Positions 1 to 8,660 of a stretch of DNA of 64,000 bases are shown here, piece after piece. Location of the stretch: NCBI RefSeq assembly GCF_937425535.1, contig NZ_OW485601.1:115001-179000 (forward strand), read 5' to 3'. The notes beneath the pieces were generated by a model. The model had not been told where the DNA came from and made no database searches. It saw nothing but the letters and a program-made list of their open reading frames with translations. The DNA is from Rhodovastum atsumiense (lineage in GTDB: Bacteria; Pseudomonadota; Alphaproteobacteria; Acetobacterales; Acetobacteraceae). Numbering within the stretch: the first letter of the stretch is position 1; the number at the start of each line of letters is the position of its first letter. A program made the translations under genes and the position numbers.

Positions 1-1
1 A

Positions 2-226
2 CTGCTGATCGCCGCCTTCCTGGCCATCGTGACCTGGGAAGGCACCAACGGCAGGCTGGACCGGCGCATCGCCCGGATGGCCGCGCGCGGGGACATCGCG
101 CATTCAGCCCGGCTGCGCACCTTGCTGCCGCTGCTGCGCTCCTCCCCGCCCCCGGGCGCGCCGGCCGCTCAGCGCAGATGCGCCGGCACCGGGACGGTGT
201 TCGCGGGATTGGTGTCCTGCTTGTAG
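2..226 (+). CDS. Possible 3' end of a membrane protein gene (5' truncated by window edge)
   Basis: An open frame enters from the left edge and stops at 226. It begins with a hydrophobic stretch (LLIAAFLAIVTWEG) that could be the last membrane helix, followed by a basic tail (RLDRRIARMAARGD). The final residues are low-complexity Pro/Ala/Arg and overlap the end of the opposing gene by about 58 bases, which is unusual. I do not recognise the family. It may be the real tail of an upstream gene or a chance open frame in GC-rich DNA. Confidence 0.25.
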   Translation: MLIAAFLAIVTWEGTNGRLDRRIARMAARGDIAHSARLRTLLPLLRSSPPPGAPAAQRRCAGTGTVFAGLVSCL

Positions 227-594
227 ACGCGCGTCACCGCATGGTCATCCACGAGGGGAAGCAGCTCCGCCTCGAGCGCGTCCGCCGCCGCACGGCCATA
301 CACCTCGTGCCCGGCCACGTGGATCACAAAGGATCCAAGATACTTCTTCATCTTGTCCGGATCGTCGATGGTCAGCTTCGTCCACCGGTACAGCGGGAAA
401 TTCTCCGGACCGTTCTTTTCGGCCTCGGCAACGTATTCGGCGAAGGCATCGTACTGGCAGACCAGGCGCGCCTTGTGCCGCGCCAGCACCTCCATGAGCG
501 GCCGGAGCGCCGGATTGGCGGGATCGCGCCGGGCCGCCTCGGCCAGCGCCTCGCCGAGATCGAGCCGCACCTGGTACTGCCATTCCCTGGTCAT
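169..594 (-). CDS. Hypothetical protein, about 141 aa
   Basis: This is a soluble protein of about 141 residues that I do not recognise. The start is placed at the ATG at 594 (MTREWQYQVRLDLG) because a strong GGAGGA ribosome binding site lies 7 bases upstream; the longer frame to 648 adds an unlikely N-terminus. It is rich in charged residues and helices (ALRPLMEVLARHKARL, YVAEAEKNGPENFPLYRWTKL). No signal peptide or membrane segment is seen. It lies 101 bases downstream of the phytochrome operon on the same strand, so it could be the last cistron of that operon, but nothing in the sequence ties it to light signalling. Confidence 0.7.
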   Translation of the reverse strand: MTREWQYQVRLDLGEALAEAARRDPANPALRPLMEVLARHKARLVCQYDAFAEYVAEAEKNGPENFPLYRWTKLTIDDPDKMKKYLGSFVIHVAGHEVYGRAAADALEAELLPLVDDHAVTRVYKQDTNPANTVPVPAHLR

Positions 595-694
595 GGCCGG
601 TTCCTCCCTGGCTGCCATGAGCTTCATCTTGTGGCGCAGCGGCGGCAAGCGATCCGTTCAACACCGCGTCGCCGGCCCCGGCGAAGAGGCCGCA

Positions 695-3600
695 TCAGTT
701 TTCCGCGATCGGCTCGCCTGTCCTGCCGGTGGCGGCAGCGGCCTGATCGAGCGCCTGCCCGGATCGCAGCATCAGTTGCAGGATGCGTTCCGGCCAATCG
801 CCATCGGTCACGGCGAAACCCACGGCGAAGTCGGGCATGCCCGCGCCCCCCCGGGCGGTGCGCGCGGCCTCGCGCAGGCGGCGGACGATGCGCAGGGCCC
901 GCACCCGATCCAGCCCGGGCATCAGCACCGCGATCTGGGCATCACCAAGTTGTGCCAGCGTGTCCGTCCCCCGGGCCGCGCGGCGCAGGGCGCGCAAGGC
1001 ATCCATCATGACGGCTTCGGCCTCCGCGCGACCGCGCTCACGCGCGATCGCCTCCAGGCCGAGCGGCGAGAACCGGGCCAGGCAGAGATCGCCACCGCCG
1101 GCGGCCAGACGCCATCCCGCCGCCATCAGCATGTCGGGAGGCACCAGCGCGGCGGGCTCACCGGCGACATCCTGCGGCCCGGCCGCCACCGCCTGCGCTT
1201 CCGTCGCCTCCAGGATGACCGCGCGCCATGATCGCGCCCGTCCCGCGGCGAGAATGGCGGCGACATCGGCCGCGGCGATCGGCCGCGCCAGCGCGAATCC
1301 CTGGGCCGCGTCGATCCCGCTGCGAACGGCCACGGCGAGGCCGGACGGCGTCTCGATCCCCTTGGCCATGACCTCCAGCCCGGCACTGCGGGCCAGATGC
1401 AACACCGCCTGCAGGAACCCCGCATGGCTCGCGGCCAGGACCGCGCCGGCCCGCGGCAGCAACGCACTGTCCAGCTTCACTTCATCGGCCGGCAACAGGC
1501 GCAGTTGCGACAGCGAGGAGTAGCCGGCGCCGAAATCGTCCACCGACACCCGGATGCCGCGACGGCGCAGTTCCGCCAGGGTGGCGGCAGCGGCCGCATG
1601 GGTGAAGGCATCTTCCTTCACCTCGATGCACAGCGCCCCCACCGCAACGCCGTAACTGGCCAGCAGCCGCTGCGCCGTGACGACGAAATCCGGATGCATC
1701 AACTGCCGCGCGGTCATGTTGACCGAGACGAACGGCATCGTCCGCCCCGCCGGCAGCCGCGCCGCCCAGCGCCGCACCTGGCGCAGCGTCGCATCCAGCA
1801 CCCGCACGCCGACCGCCCCCCCCAGATCGGCTTTCTCGACGAGAGGGAAGAATTCGGCCGGGCCGATGACACCGCGGTCGGGATGCTGCCAGCGCAGCAA
1901 CGCCTCCAGGCCGCGCAGCGTGCCCTGGGGAAGCGCGACGATAGGCTGGAAGTCAAGGAAGAACTGCTCGCAATCCGCCAGCATGGCGGCACGCAGATCC
2001 TGCTCAAGCGTGTTCCTGGGCATGGCATCGGCCGGCACCGGCACGGAGAAAGTCTCGGCCCGGTTGCCGCCCAGCCGCTTGGCCGCATACATCGCGGTGT
2101 CCGCAGCCGTCAGCAACGCCGAACCGCCCCGACCGGCGCGGTCACTGTCGGCCACGCCAATGCTGGCATGGGCCTGGTAGGGCCGCCCGGCGAGATCGAA
2201 CGGAACGGCGAACTTCGCCCGGATGCGCTCGGCCAGCGCCTCGGTCCCGCCGGCCTCCAGCCCGGTGCAGAGCACGACGAACTCGTCGCCGCCGAGCCGC
2301 GCCACCAGTTGCTCGGGCGGCACCACCTCACGCAGCCGCCCGGCGACCTGCACCAGCAGGGCGTCACCCGCGGCATGGCCGAGCGTGTCGTTGACCTGCT
2401 TGAAGCGGTCGAGGTCGAGAAACACCAGCGTGACCCGCTGCGGCATCAGCCCGGCGGCGATCGCGTCGAGGCGCTCCTGCACGCTCCGGCGGTTCGGCAG
2501 GCCGGTCAGCGGGTCGGTGTCGCGCAGGCGGCGCAATTCCGCCTCGGCCCGGCGCAGCAGCGCCTCGCCCACGATGGCACGCAGATCGCGGGCGATGTCC
2601 TTGTCGACATCGTTCCAGGGGACTGACCGGTCGCGCACCTCCTCGCGCCAGGCCGCGAAGGAAGCACGGGGATTGAGCTGCCCGGTCGCCGGATCGGTCG
2701 TCACCGCCTTGCGCGGATCACCGCCCCAGCGCACCGTTTGCGCCACTTCCGGCCGGTACCAGACGACGGCATCGCCGGGCGCATGCAGGATCGGCAGCAC
2801 CATCGCCCCGGCGGCCAGATCGACATGGGCCCTGGCTTCGGGCAGGAGGGCGGAGACTTCGTTGCTGGCGGCAACATCACCCAGCGCCATGCGCAGCAAC
2901 TGCGCCTGCACCGCCACCGCGAGATCCGGCGGCGGCACCTGGCCGGCGGAGACGGTATGCCCGCCGATGGTGATCGTCGCCCCGCTCGCCCGGACGATCC
3001 CGAGCAGCGGCCCGGCAACGGCAAGGGCCTCGGCAACCGGCGCCTCGCTGCGGGCGACCGCCTCGGCCAGGTTGCGCAGGCCGACCTGACGGCTCAGCCG
3101 GTCGTCGAAACGCTCCCTTTCCTCGAAGACATGCAGGGTCAGGGACAGCAACTGGCCGATCACGTCCCCCAGCCCACGCAACCCGGACGTGGCCCGGCGC
3201 GGGGTGCGGTGATGCCCCATCAGCAGGCCCCAGAGCTGGTCATCGCGCAGCAGCGAGACCGCGAAGGACGCACCGACCCCCATGTTCCGGAGATAGTGGA
3301 GGTGGATCGGCGACACGCCGCGCAACTGGCAGCAGGTCATGTCGACCGGTTCCCCCCCGATCCCGGGCCCGGCGAGCAGTGGCACCGGCACCGCCGCGAC
3401 ATCGGCAATCGTGCGCACCGGCTGGCGGACATAGAGGCGCCGGGCCTGGCGGGGGATGTCGCTCGCCGGGTAGCGCAGGCCAAGATAGGGATCGAGACCC
3501 TCAGCCCGCGATTCGGCCACCACCTCGCCATGGCCGTCGCGGTCGAAGCGATAGACCATGGTGCGGTCATAGCCGCTGATCCGGCGCAACCAGCGCACCG

Positions 3601-4042
3601 CACTGTCGCAGAGTTCGTCACTGTTGCGCGCGCGGCGCAGATCCCGCAGCACCGCCCCCATCTCCGGCAGGTTCGGGGCCGCTTCGTCAGGTCCCGCGAC
3701 CGGCTCGAACTCGGCAAAGATCCGCGCCTCGTACCGCCGCAGGCTGACCGTGAGCGGACCGGCCGGCAAGCAGGCATCGGCAAGGACGAACTCCTCGGGC
3801 AGGCCTGCCTGCGGCGCGGCCTGGCCCAGCAGCGCCTTCAGGGGACGCCCGAACGCGGCTTCGGGCGCGCAGCCGAGCAACGCGGCCAGGTTGGCACTGG
3901 CGTGGGTAACCTCGTCGGATGCGGCATCGGCCACCAGCAGCGCGCCATGCGGCTGGATCTCCCCGGGAATATGGATCGGCTCGAGATCGCAGGCCGTGAC
4001 GTCGAGATCGCCGGAAAGCCTGGACGAAGCGAGACTGTTCAC
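695..4042 (-). CDS. Bacteriophytochrome with GGDEF, degenerate EAL and C-terminal GGDEF-like domain (BphP1)
   Basis: This 1115-aa red/far-red photoreceptor is predicted to control cyclic di-GMP. The photosensory module is complete: Cys18 before EPIHIPG (the biliverdin-attachment Cys of bacteriophytochromes), PAS/GAF with the YPASDIP motif, and a PHY tongue motif (PRASF). GGDEF spans about 505-665 with DPLTGLPNR, FLDLDRFK and an intact GGDEF at 584-588; there is no RxxD inhibitory site. EAL spans about 700-930 and keeps EALLRW (E713), the Asn, the DDFGAGYSS loop and Lys of VKLD, but the AEGVE motif reads AKGIE. Lys894 therefore replaces the glutamate regarded as the general base in EAL phosphodiesterases. 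A third, decayed GGDEF-like domain (about 975-1105, LGDAQIAVLMPG) ends the protein. Inference: a light-controlled cyclase with an inactive or ligand-sensing EAL. It lies 62 bases behind bphP2 and is probably co-transcribed. Confidence 0.93.
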   Translation of the reverse strand: MNSLASSRLSGDLDVTACDLEPIHIPGEIQPHGALLVADAASDEVTHASANLAALLGCAPEAAFGRPLKALLGQAAPQAGLPEEFVLADACLPAGPLTVSLRRYEARIFAEFEPVAGPDEAAPNLPEMGAVLRDLRRARNSDELCDSAVRWLRRISGYDRTMVYRFDRDGHGEVVAESRAEGLDPYLGLRYPASDIPRQARRLYVRQPVRTIADVAAVPVPLLAGPGIGGEPVDMTCCQLRGVSPIHLHYLRNMGVGASFAVSLLRDDQLWGLLMGHHRTPRRATSGLRGLGDVIGQLLSLTLHVFEERERFDDRLSRQVGLRNLAEAVARSEAPVAEALAVAGPLLGIVRASGATITIGGHTVSAGQVPPPDLAVAVQAQLLRMALGDVAASNEVSALLPEARAHVDLAAGAMVLPILHAPGDAVVWYRPEVAQTVRWGGDPRKAVTTDPATGQLNPRASFAAWREEVRDRSVPWNDVDKDIARDLRAIVGEALLRRAEAELRRLRDTDPLTGLPNRRSVQERLDAIAAGLMPQRVTLVFLDLDRFKQVNDTLGHAAGDALLVQVAGRLREVVPPEQLVARLGGDEFVVLCTGLEAGGTEALAERIRAKFAVPFDLAGRPYQAHASIGVADSDRAGRGGSALLTAADTAMYAAKRLGGNRAETFSVPVPADAMPRNTLEQDLRAAMLADCEQFFLDFQPIVALPQGTLRGLEALLRWQHPDRGVIGPAEFFPLVEKADLGGAVGVRVLDATLRQVRRWAARLPAGRTMPFVSVNMTARQLMHPDFVVTAQRLLASYGVAVGALCIEVKEDAFTHAAAAATLAELRRRGIRVSVDDFGAGYSSLSQLRLLPADEVKLDSALLPRAGAVLAASHAGFLQAVLHLARSAGLEVMAKGIETPSGLAVAVRSGIDAAQGFALARPIAAADVAAILAAGRARSWRAVILEATEAQAVAAGPQDVAGEPAALVPPDMLMAAGWRLAAGGGDLCLARFSPLGLEAIARERGRAEAEAVMMDALRALRRAARGTDTLAQLGDAQIAVLMPGLDRVRALRIVRRLREAARTARGGAGMPDFAVGFAVTDGDWPERILQLMLRSGQALDQAAAATGRTGEPIAEN

Positions 4043-4104
4043 GACGGCGGCGCCTGCTGGAAACGGGATACGGGAGAGGCGGCGGGCGGAAGCACGGCAT
4101 TCAT

Positions 4105-7100
4105 TCAGATCTTCCCGCCAGGATGGGCCACGGTGCGGCGAACGCGTCCGATGCGGGGCAACACGGCCTCGGCGCGCGCGATCAGGCGGTCCAGACCAGG
4201 AAACGGCGAACGGGCCGGCACGCAGGCAACGCCGACGCCACAGCTTGCGCGCACCGGCCCGGACGGGGTCGGGACGGTCGCCACGGCGAGGGTCCGGCGC
4301 AGCCGTGCGGCGATGAGGTTGGCTTCGGTGGTGGTCGCCAGGCCGGGCATCAGAATGGCGAAGCGGCGCCCCCCCAGGCGGCCGACCAGGTCGGCCCGGC
4401 GCGTGTACGTCATCAGCAGGTCGGCCACGCCCAGCAGCAGCGCGGGGGCGGCTCCGTCCCCGGGTGCCACGGCGGCCGGCGTGCCCCTGACCTCGATCAG
4501 GACAAGCGTGCAGCCCTCTTTCCCGGCCAGGATGCCGGCGGCACGCCGGGCAAAGCCGCGCCGGTCGAGGACACCGGTGGCCTCGTCGCAGCCGATGGCC
4601 CGCTCACCGGCCGGTCCCGGTCGCGGCCCGGCGGGACCCAGGGCCGCAGTGGCCGTCCGTGCCAGGACACCGTGCCAGGGCATCTCCGCCGGGCCGGCCC
4701 GCAGCAGCGCCCCGGCCGGTTGCGCCGGCATCGGACGCGCGAGCAGATATCCCTGCACGGCATCGCATCCCGCCCGCCGCAGCAAGGCCAGTTGCGCCTC
4801 GGTTTCGACCCCCTCGGCAATGAGGCTCAGCCCGACCGTGTGAACCAGGCGGATCACCGCAGCCACGAACGCCTCCGCCCCCCCGTCATCGGCGCCGCCA
4901 TCTTCGGGCAGGAAACTACGGTCAAGCTTGATCACATCTGCCGGCAGCCGGTGCAGGTAGGACAGCGAGGAATAGCCGATGCCGAAATCATCCACCGCGA
5001 CCCGCACGCCAAGCGCGCGGATCCCGGCGAGCACCGCGGCGGCCGCCTCGTCGGCCAGGATCCGTTCGGTGACCTCGAGCCAGAGCGCCTCGGCGGGCAG
5101 GCCATGGGCGCGCAGGCGCTGGCCGATATGCGCGGCGAAGCCCCGGCGCCGCGCCTGCAGCGGGGAGATGTTCACCGCGACCTGCGGCCCCCCGCCCGGC
5201 CCGGCCCCGGCCCACCAGTCGGCGAGCTGCGCCAGGGCGGCTTCGAGGACCCAGTCACCGAGCAGCTCGATCAGGCCGGTTTCCTCGGCGAGCGGGATGA
5301 AGGCATCGGGCGGGATGCGGCCACGGGTCGGATGGTTCCAGCGCAGCAGCGCCTCGAAGGAGCGCAGGCTGTCGGCCGCGTCGAGCCTGACCACCGGCTG
5401 GTAATGCAGCTCGAACTGCCGCCCCCCCTCCCGCAGCGCGGCGTGCAGGTCCTGCTCCAGTTCCAGCCGCTCCGCCGCCGCCTGGCGCAGGCCCTCGGTG
5501 AAGACGACGGCGCAATTGCCGCCGCGGCGCTTGGCCGCGTGCATGGCGGCATCGGCCGCGGACAGCAGGTCGCGGGGACCGCCGGAAGTGGCGGTGTGGG
5601 CGATGCCGATGCTGATACAGGTCTGGACCGGGCGGCCATCCAGCTCGAAGGGCAGCTCGAAAGCCAGCCGGATCTGCCGGGCCAGCGCTTCCGCCTGCCC
5701 GGGCGGGATGTCGGTGCAAAGCACCGCGAACTCGTCGCTGCCGACCCGGGCCAGCAGCGGCTCCGGCCCGACCACGGTGACGAGCCGGTCGGCGACGCTG
5801 CCGAGCAGCCGGTCGCCGATCTCGTGGCCGTGGCCTTCGTTGATGGCCTTGAAGCGGTCGAGATCGACCACCAGCATCGCCGCAGGCAGCGCCGGCGTCG
5901 CCGCAGCGAGGCTGTCGAGCCGGTCCTGGACGGCGAGCCGGTTCCGCAGGCCGGTGAGCGGATCGAGCGCGCGCGAGCGCAGCAGCTCGACCTCCGAGCG
6001 CCGGAGCAGCACGGTGCCGATCTCCCGCCGCAGCGTCCGCGCCATGACCAGGTCGAGGTCACGCCAGGGCACCGACCGCCCGCGCACCTCTTCGCGCCAG
6101 ATGGCGAAGGACTTGCGGGGAGAGAGCTGCCCGGTCAACCGGTCCGGGATGGTCGCCTTCGCCGGGTCGCCACCCCAGGTCACGACGGTGGTGACCTCCG
6201 GGCGGAACCACAGCACGCCGTCATCCATGCCGTGCAGCAAGGGCAGCAGCATGGCGCCCCCGGCACAGGCCATGAAAGGCGCCACCCCGGGCACGCTGGT
6301 CGCCAGCGCCGGCTCGGCGACCACGTCGCCGGCCGAGCGCAGGCGGAGCTGCGCCATCACCTGCAGGGCCACCGGCTCGGGCGGGGTGTGGCCGAGCGTC
6401 ATGACCCGCCCGCCGAAGCGGGCCACGCAGCCACCGGCGTTCACCAGCCGCAGCAGCGCCTCCCCCGCCTGCGCGAGCATCCCGGTGAGACAGGGTTGGT
6501 CCTGCTCCAGCACGGCGATGATGTCGCGCAACGCCGCCTGCCGGACAGCCCGCTCGGCGTTGGCCGCCCTGGCCTCCAGCCCGGCGAGCAGGATCGACAG
6601 GCGCTGGCCCAGCAGCTCGCACAGCGCCCGCATGTCGGCCGGAATGCGGCGGGGGGTCATGTTGTGACAGACCAGCAGCCCCCAGAGCGCATGGTCGTGC
6701 ACCAGCGACACGGCGATCGTCGCCCGCACGCCCATGTTCCGCAGATACTCCCGATGCACCGGCGAAACGCTGCGCAGGGAGCAGAACGACAGGTCGAGCC
6801 GCGAGGGCGGCTGTGCCAGGTCCGCCAGCAGCGGCACGGGGTCGTACACGGCGTCGGGAATGGCGCGGACACGCTGCAGCAGATAGAGGCGCCGCGCCTG
6901 CCGGGGAATGTCGCTGGCCGGATAGTGCAGGTCCAGGAACGATTCCAGCCCGGCCGCGCGATCCTCGGCAACCACCGCGCCATGCCCGTCCGCGTCGAAG
7001 CGGTAGACCATGCAACGATCGAAGCCGGTCAGGTACCGCAAGGCACGCGTCGTCATCGCGAACAGGTCGTCGGGCGAGCGCGCCTGCCACAGCGAACGCA

Positions 7101-7515
7101 TCACCTCTCCGGCGCGGTCACGGTCCGGGCCATGCCCGGCCGTCTCCGCGACCGGCTCGATCTCGACGCAGATGCGGTGGTCGTCGGCACGGTGGATGGA
7201 CAACCCGAGGGATGGCGGCGTATCGCCGGGCCGCGCCGGCAGGCCGGGCAGGATCGCCGCCCCCGGTGCGCGGACATCGCCACCGAGGGACGCGAGCGCC
7301 GCCCGGGTGGCCTCCGCCCCGATCAGATCGGCGAGCCGGCGCCCGAGGGCATCCTGCGGCGCGACGCCGAGAAAGGCGGCCAGGTTGGCGCTGGCATGGG
7401 TGACCACGAGATCAGGCCCTTCCGCGGCAAGCAGGGCCCCGTGCGGCTGGATGGCCTCCGGAACGTGGATCGGCTCGCGGTCGCAGCTTGTCAGGGCCTC
7501 GACGAGGTCGCTCAT
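4105..7515 (-). CDS. Bacteriophytochrome with degenerate GSDEF, intact EAL and C-terminal GGDEF-like domain (BphP2)
   Basis: This 1136-aa protein is a paralogue of the next gene with the same domain order. Cys11 precedes EPIHVPE and should carry biliverdin; YPASDIP and the PHY motif PRKSF are present. The first GGDEF domain keeps DPLTGLRNR and VVDLDRFK but its signature is GSDEF (592-596), and no RxxD site is seen. The EAL domain keeps all the residues I can check: E721 of EALLRW, Asn of AVNIS, Glu of LEVTE, DDFGIGYSS, Lys of IKLD, E901 of AEGVE and Gln of VQGY. It should be an active c-di-GMP phosphodiesterase. A C-terminal GGDEF-like domain reads GGRRF (1048-1052) and cannot be a normal cyclase. 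Its ATG overlaps the bphO stop by 4 bases (ATGA), so translation is likely coupled to supply of the chromophore. Confidence 0.93.
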   Translation of the reverse strand: MSDLVEALTSCDREPIHVPEAIQPHGALLAAEGPDLVVTHASANLAAFLGVAPQDALGRRLADLIGAEATRAALASLGGDVRAPGAAILPGLPARPGDTPPSLGLSIHRADDHRICVEIEPVAETAGHGPDRDRAGEVMRSLWQARSPDDLFAMTTRALRYLTGFDRCMVYRFDADGHGAVVAEDRAAGLESFLDLHYPASDIPRQARRLYLLQRVRAIPDAVYDPVPLLADLAQPPSRLDLSFCSLRSVSPVHREYLRNMGVRATIAVSLVHDHALWGLLVCHNMTPRRIPADMRALCELLGQRLSILLAGLEARAANAERAVRQAALRDIIAVLEQDQPCLTGMLAQAGEALLRLVNAGGCVARFGGRVMTLGHTPPEPVALQVMAQLRLRSAGDVVAEPALATSVPGVAPFMACAGGAMLLPLLHGMDDGVLWFRPEVTTVVTWGGDPAKATIPDRLTGQLSPRKSFAIWREEVRGRSVPWRDLDLVMARTLRREIGTVLLRRSEVELLRSRALDPLTGLRNRLAVQDRLDSLAAATPALPAAMLVVDLDRFKAINEGHGHEIGDRLLGSVADRLVTVVGPEPLLARVGSDEFAVLCTDIPPGQAEALARQIRLAFELPFELDGRPVQTCISIGIAHTATSGGPRDLLSAADAAMHAAKRRGGNCAVVFTEGLRQAAAERLELEQDLHAALREGGRQFELHYQPVVRLDAADSLRSFEALLRWNHPTRGRIPPDAFIPLAEETGLIELLGDWVLEAALAQLADWWAGAGPGGGPQVAVNISPLQARRRGFAAHIGQRLRAHGLPAEALWLEVTERILADEAAAAVLAGIRALGVRVAVDDFGIGYSSLSYLHRLPADVIKLDRSFLPEDGGADDGGAEAFVAAVIRLVHTVGLSLIAEGVETEAQLALLRRAGCDAVQGYLLARPMPAQPAGALLRAGPAEMPWHGVLARTATAALGPAGPRPGPAGERAIGCDEATGVLDRRGFARRAAGILAGKEGCTLVLIEVRGTPAAVAPGDGAAPALLLGVADLLMTYTRRADLVGRLGGRRFAILMPGLATTTEANLIAARLRRTLAVATVPTPSGPVRASCGVGVACVPARSPFPGLDRLIARAEAVLPRIGRVRRTVAHPGGKI

Positions 7516-8168
7516 GAGCCGCTTCCGGTCCCCTGGAAAGCAGCGGAAAACCAGGACACATAGGCGGCGAAGCTGCGCTGGGCGCCGGTCACGACGCGCC
7601 TGGCGGCATCGGGATGGGCGGCGCCATGCGCATTCAGCGCGGCGCAGAAACCGCGCCAGGCGCTGCCCGCCGCATCGCCACGCCCATCGAAGAAAGCCAG
7701 CGCCGCGGCGATGTCCGGACCCAGGCGCTGCCTGAGATCACGGGCAATGACGCGGCCGCCGAGCGTGGAGCCTTCGAGCACATACAGCGCGCCCAGGGCT
7801 TCGTGGAAAGTGGGCAGGACAGGCAGCGCCTCCACCGGGGCGCGGGTCACCTGAGCAGGATCATGGCCGAGCGCCCGCAGATCGACCGTCAGCGCCGCCG
7901 CGCGGCGGCGGGCGGGCAGGTCGATGCCGGCGGCATCCCAGTCACCGAAACGGGCCAGCGCCGCCTCCAGCGGCTCGTGCAGGCCGAGATGAGCACGCAG
8001 GCAGCAGGCGTAATCGTCGATGTCACGCACCGAGGCCGGAAGGCCCAGCAGCCGTTCCAGCTCGGCGTGCACCGGCGCCGTGGCACGACGCAGGCGCGCC
8101 TGCAGGGGCTCCGCACCATGGTCATCGGGACCCGGCAATTCTGCCGGCGACGAGCGCAATGAAAGCAT
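7512..8168 (-). CDS. bphO: Heme oxygenase, bacteriophytochrome-associated
   Basis: Heme oxygenase opens heme to biliverdin, the chromophore of the two phytochromes encoded directly downstream. The 218-aa reading from the ATG at 8168 has the family layout: RATAPVHAELERLL supplies the proximal heme-ligand His, and ALYVLEGSTLGGRVI is the distal-helix Gly-rich motif. The longest frame reaches 8276 but adds an atypical N-terminus with no family likeness. The stop overlaps the bphP2 start by 4 bases. This is the first gene of a bphO-bphP2-bphP1 operon, a classical arrangement for chromophore and photoreceptor. The gene symbol follows the context; the family call rests on the motifs. Confidence 0.9.
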   Translation of the reverse strand: MLSLRSSPAELPGPDDHGAEPLQARLRRATAPVHAELERLLGLPASVRDIDDYACCLRAHLGLHEPLEAALARFGDWDAAGIDLPARRRAAALTVDLRALGHDPAQVTRAPVEALPVLPTFHEALGALYVLEGSTLGGRVIARDLRQRLGPDIAAALAFFDGRGDAAGSAWRGFCAALNAHGAAHPDAARRVVTGAQRSFAAYVSWFSAAFQGTGSGS

Positions 8169-8374
8169 GGCGAGGCGTCCGTGCTGAGTGCTGTTACGGT
8201 AGCGAAGGGCAAAGCCGTGGAACGGAGCCACCCGAGACCGGCACGGCATGCCGCGGAAGGAAGCAATCCGAAGCAACGGCGTTCACGACCCCGGACAACC
8301 CATGGTGGTTCGTATGGTGTTTTGGATTGCCATAAAGCGCGCCCCGGATGAAGCGCCTCTTCAAAATACAACCC

Positions 8375-8387
8375 TTAGAAGTTCTAA
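8375..8387. promoter_or_regulatory. Palindrome TTAGAAGTTCTAA, candidate operator
   Basis: A perfect inverted repeat with 6-base arms around a single G sits in the AT-rich part of the bphO-nrdJ gap, 207 bases upstream of the bphO start. It is A/T-rich in a GC-rich genome, so chance is less likely. The regulator that would bind it is unknown. Confidence 0.3.
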
Positions 8388-8505
8388 TACACCCAATATT
8401 CTATCCATGCGAGCAAAATAAGACCTTTGCACTGACAAAACATCGTTGCCGATGAAAGCGGAAAATCCCGCTCAGATTTGGTGACATCCGTAGATCATTG
8501 CTTAT

Positions 8506-8523
8506 TTGACACGAATCTTCGTG
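8506..8523 (+). promoter_or_regulatory. TTGACA hexamer merged with palindrome CACGAATCTTCGTG, candidate nrdJ promoter/operator
   Basis: A consensus -35 hexamer TTGACA (8506-8511) runs directly into an inverted repeat CACGAA-TC-TTCGTG (8510-8523). No good -10 follows at the normal 17-base spacing. The layout fits a repressor or activator site at the nrdJ promoter, about 140 bases upstream of the start codon, but is unproven. Confidence 0.3.
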
Positions 8524-8660
8524 CATCCCCACGGCCCACGCCCTCCCCCTCGCTCCTGCCGCATCGTCGGCTTGCGTTGTGGCGACGCTCGCCGCAAAGG
8601 AAGGGCGGGACGCGGTTTCACCGAATCGGACGGGTGACGCAGATCACAGGAGACACGCGT

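Larger units (their letters stand above)
8169..8660. promoter_or_regulatory. Divergent promoter region between bphO and nrdJ
   Basis: This 492-base gap separates two divergent operons and must hold both promoters. The part from about 8340 to 8520 is much richer in A and T than its surroundings. I see two small palindromes (annotated separately) but no convincing cobalamin riboswitch and no clear NrdR box. No small gene with a ribosome binding site stands out. Confidence 0.6.

Noticed and set aside
4123-7563. 1146-aa open frame on the plus strand opposite BphP2
   Set aside because: It is a shadow of the minus-strand gene in GC-rich DNA; the composition is Arg/Gly/Pro/Gln-rich with no domain, while the minus strand encodes clear phytochrome, GGDEF and EAL motifs.
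8169-8660. Cobalamin riboswitch or NrdR boxes before the B12-dependent reductase
   Set aside because: The conserved cobalamin-riboswitch core could not be found, and the nearest NrdR-like sequence (near 8390) matches only half a box.
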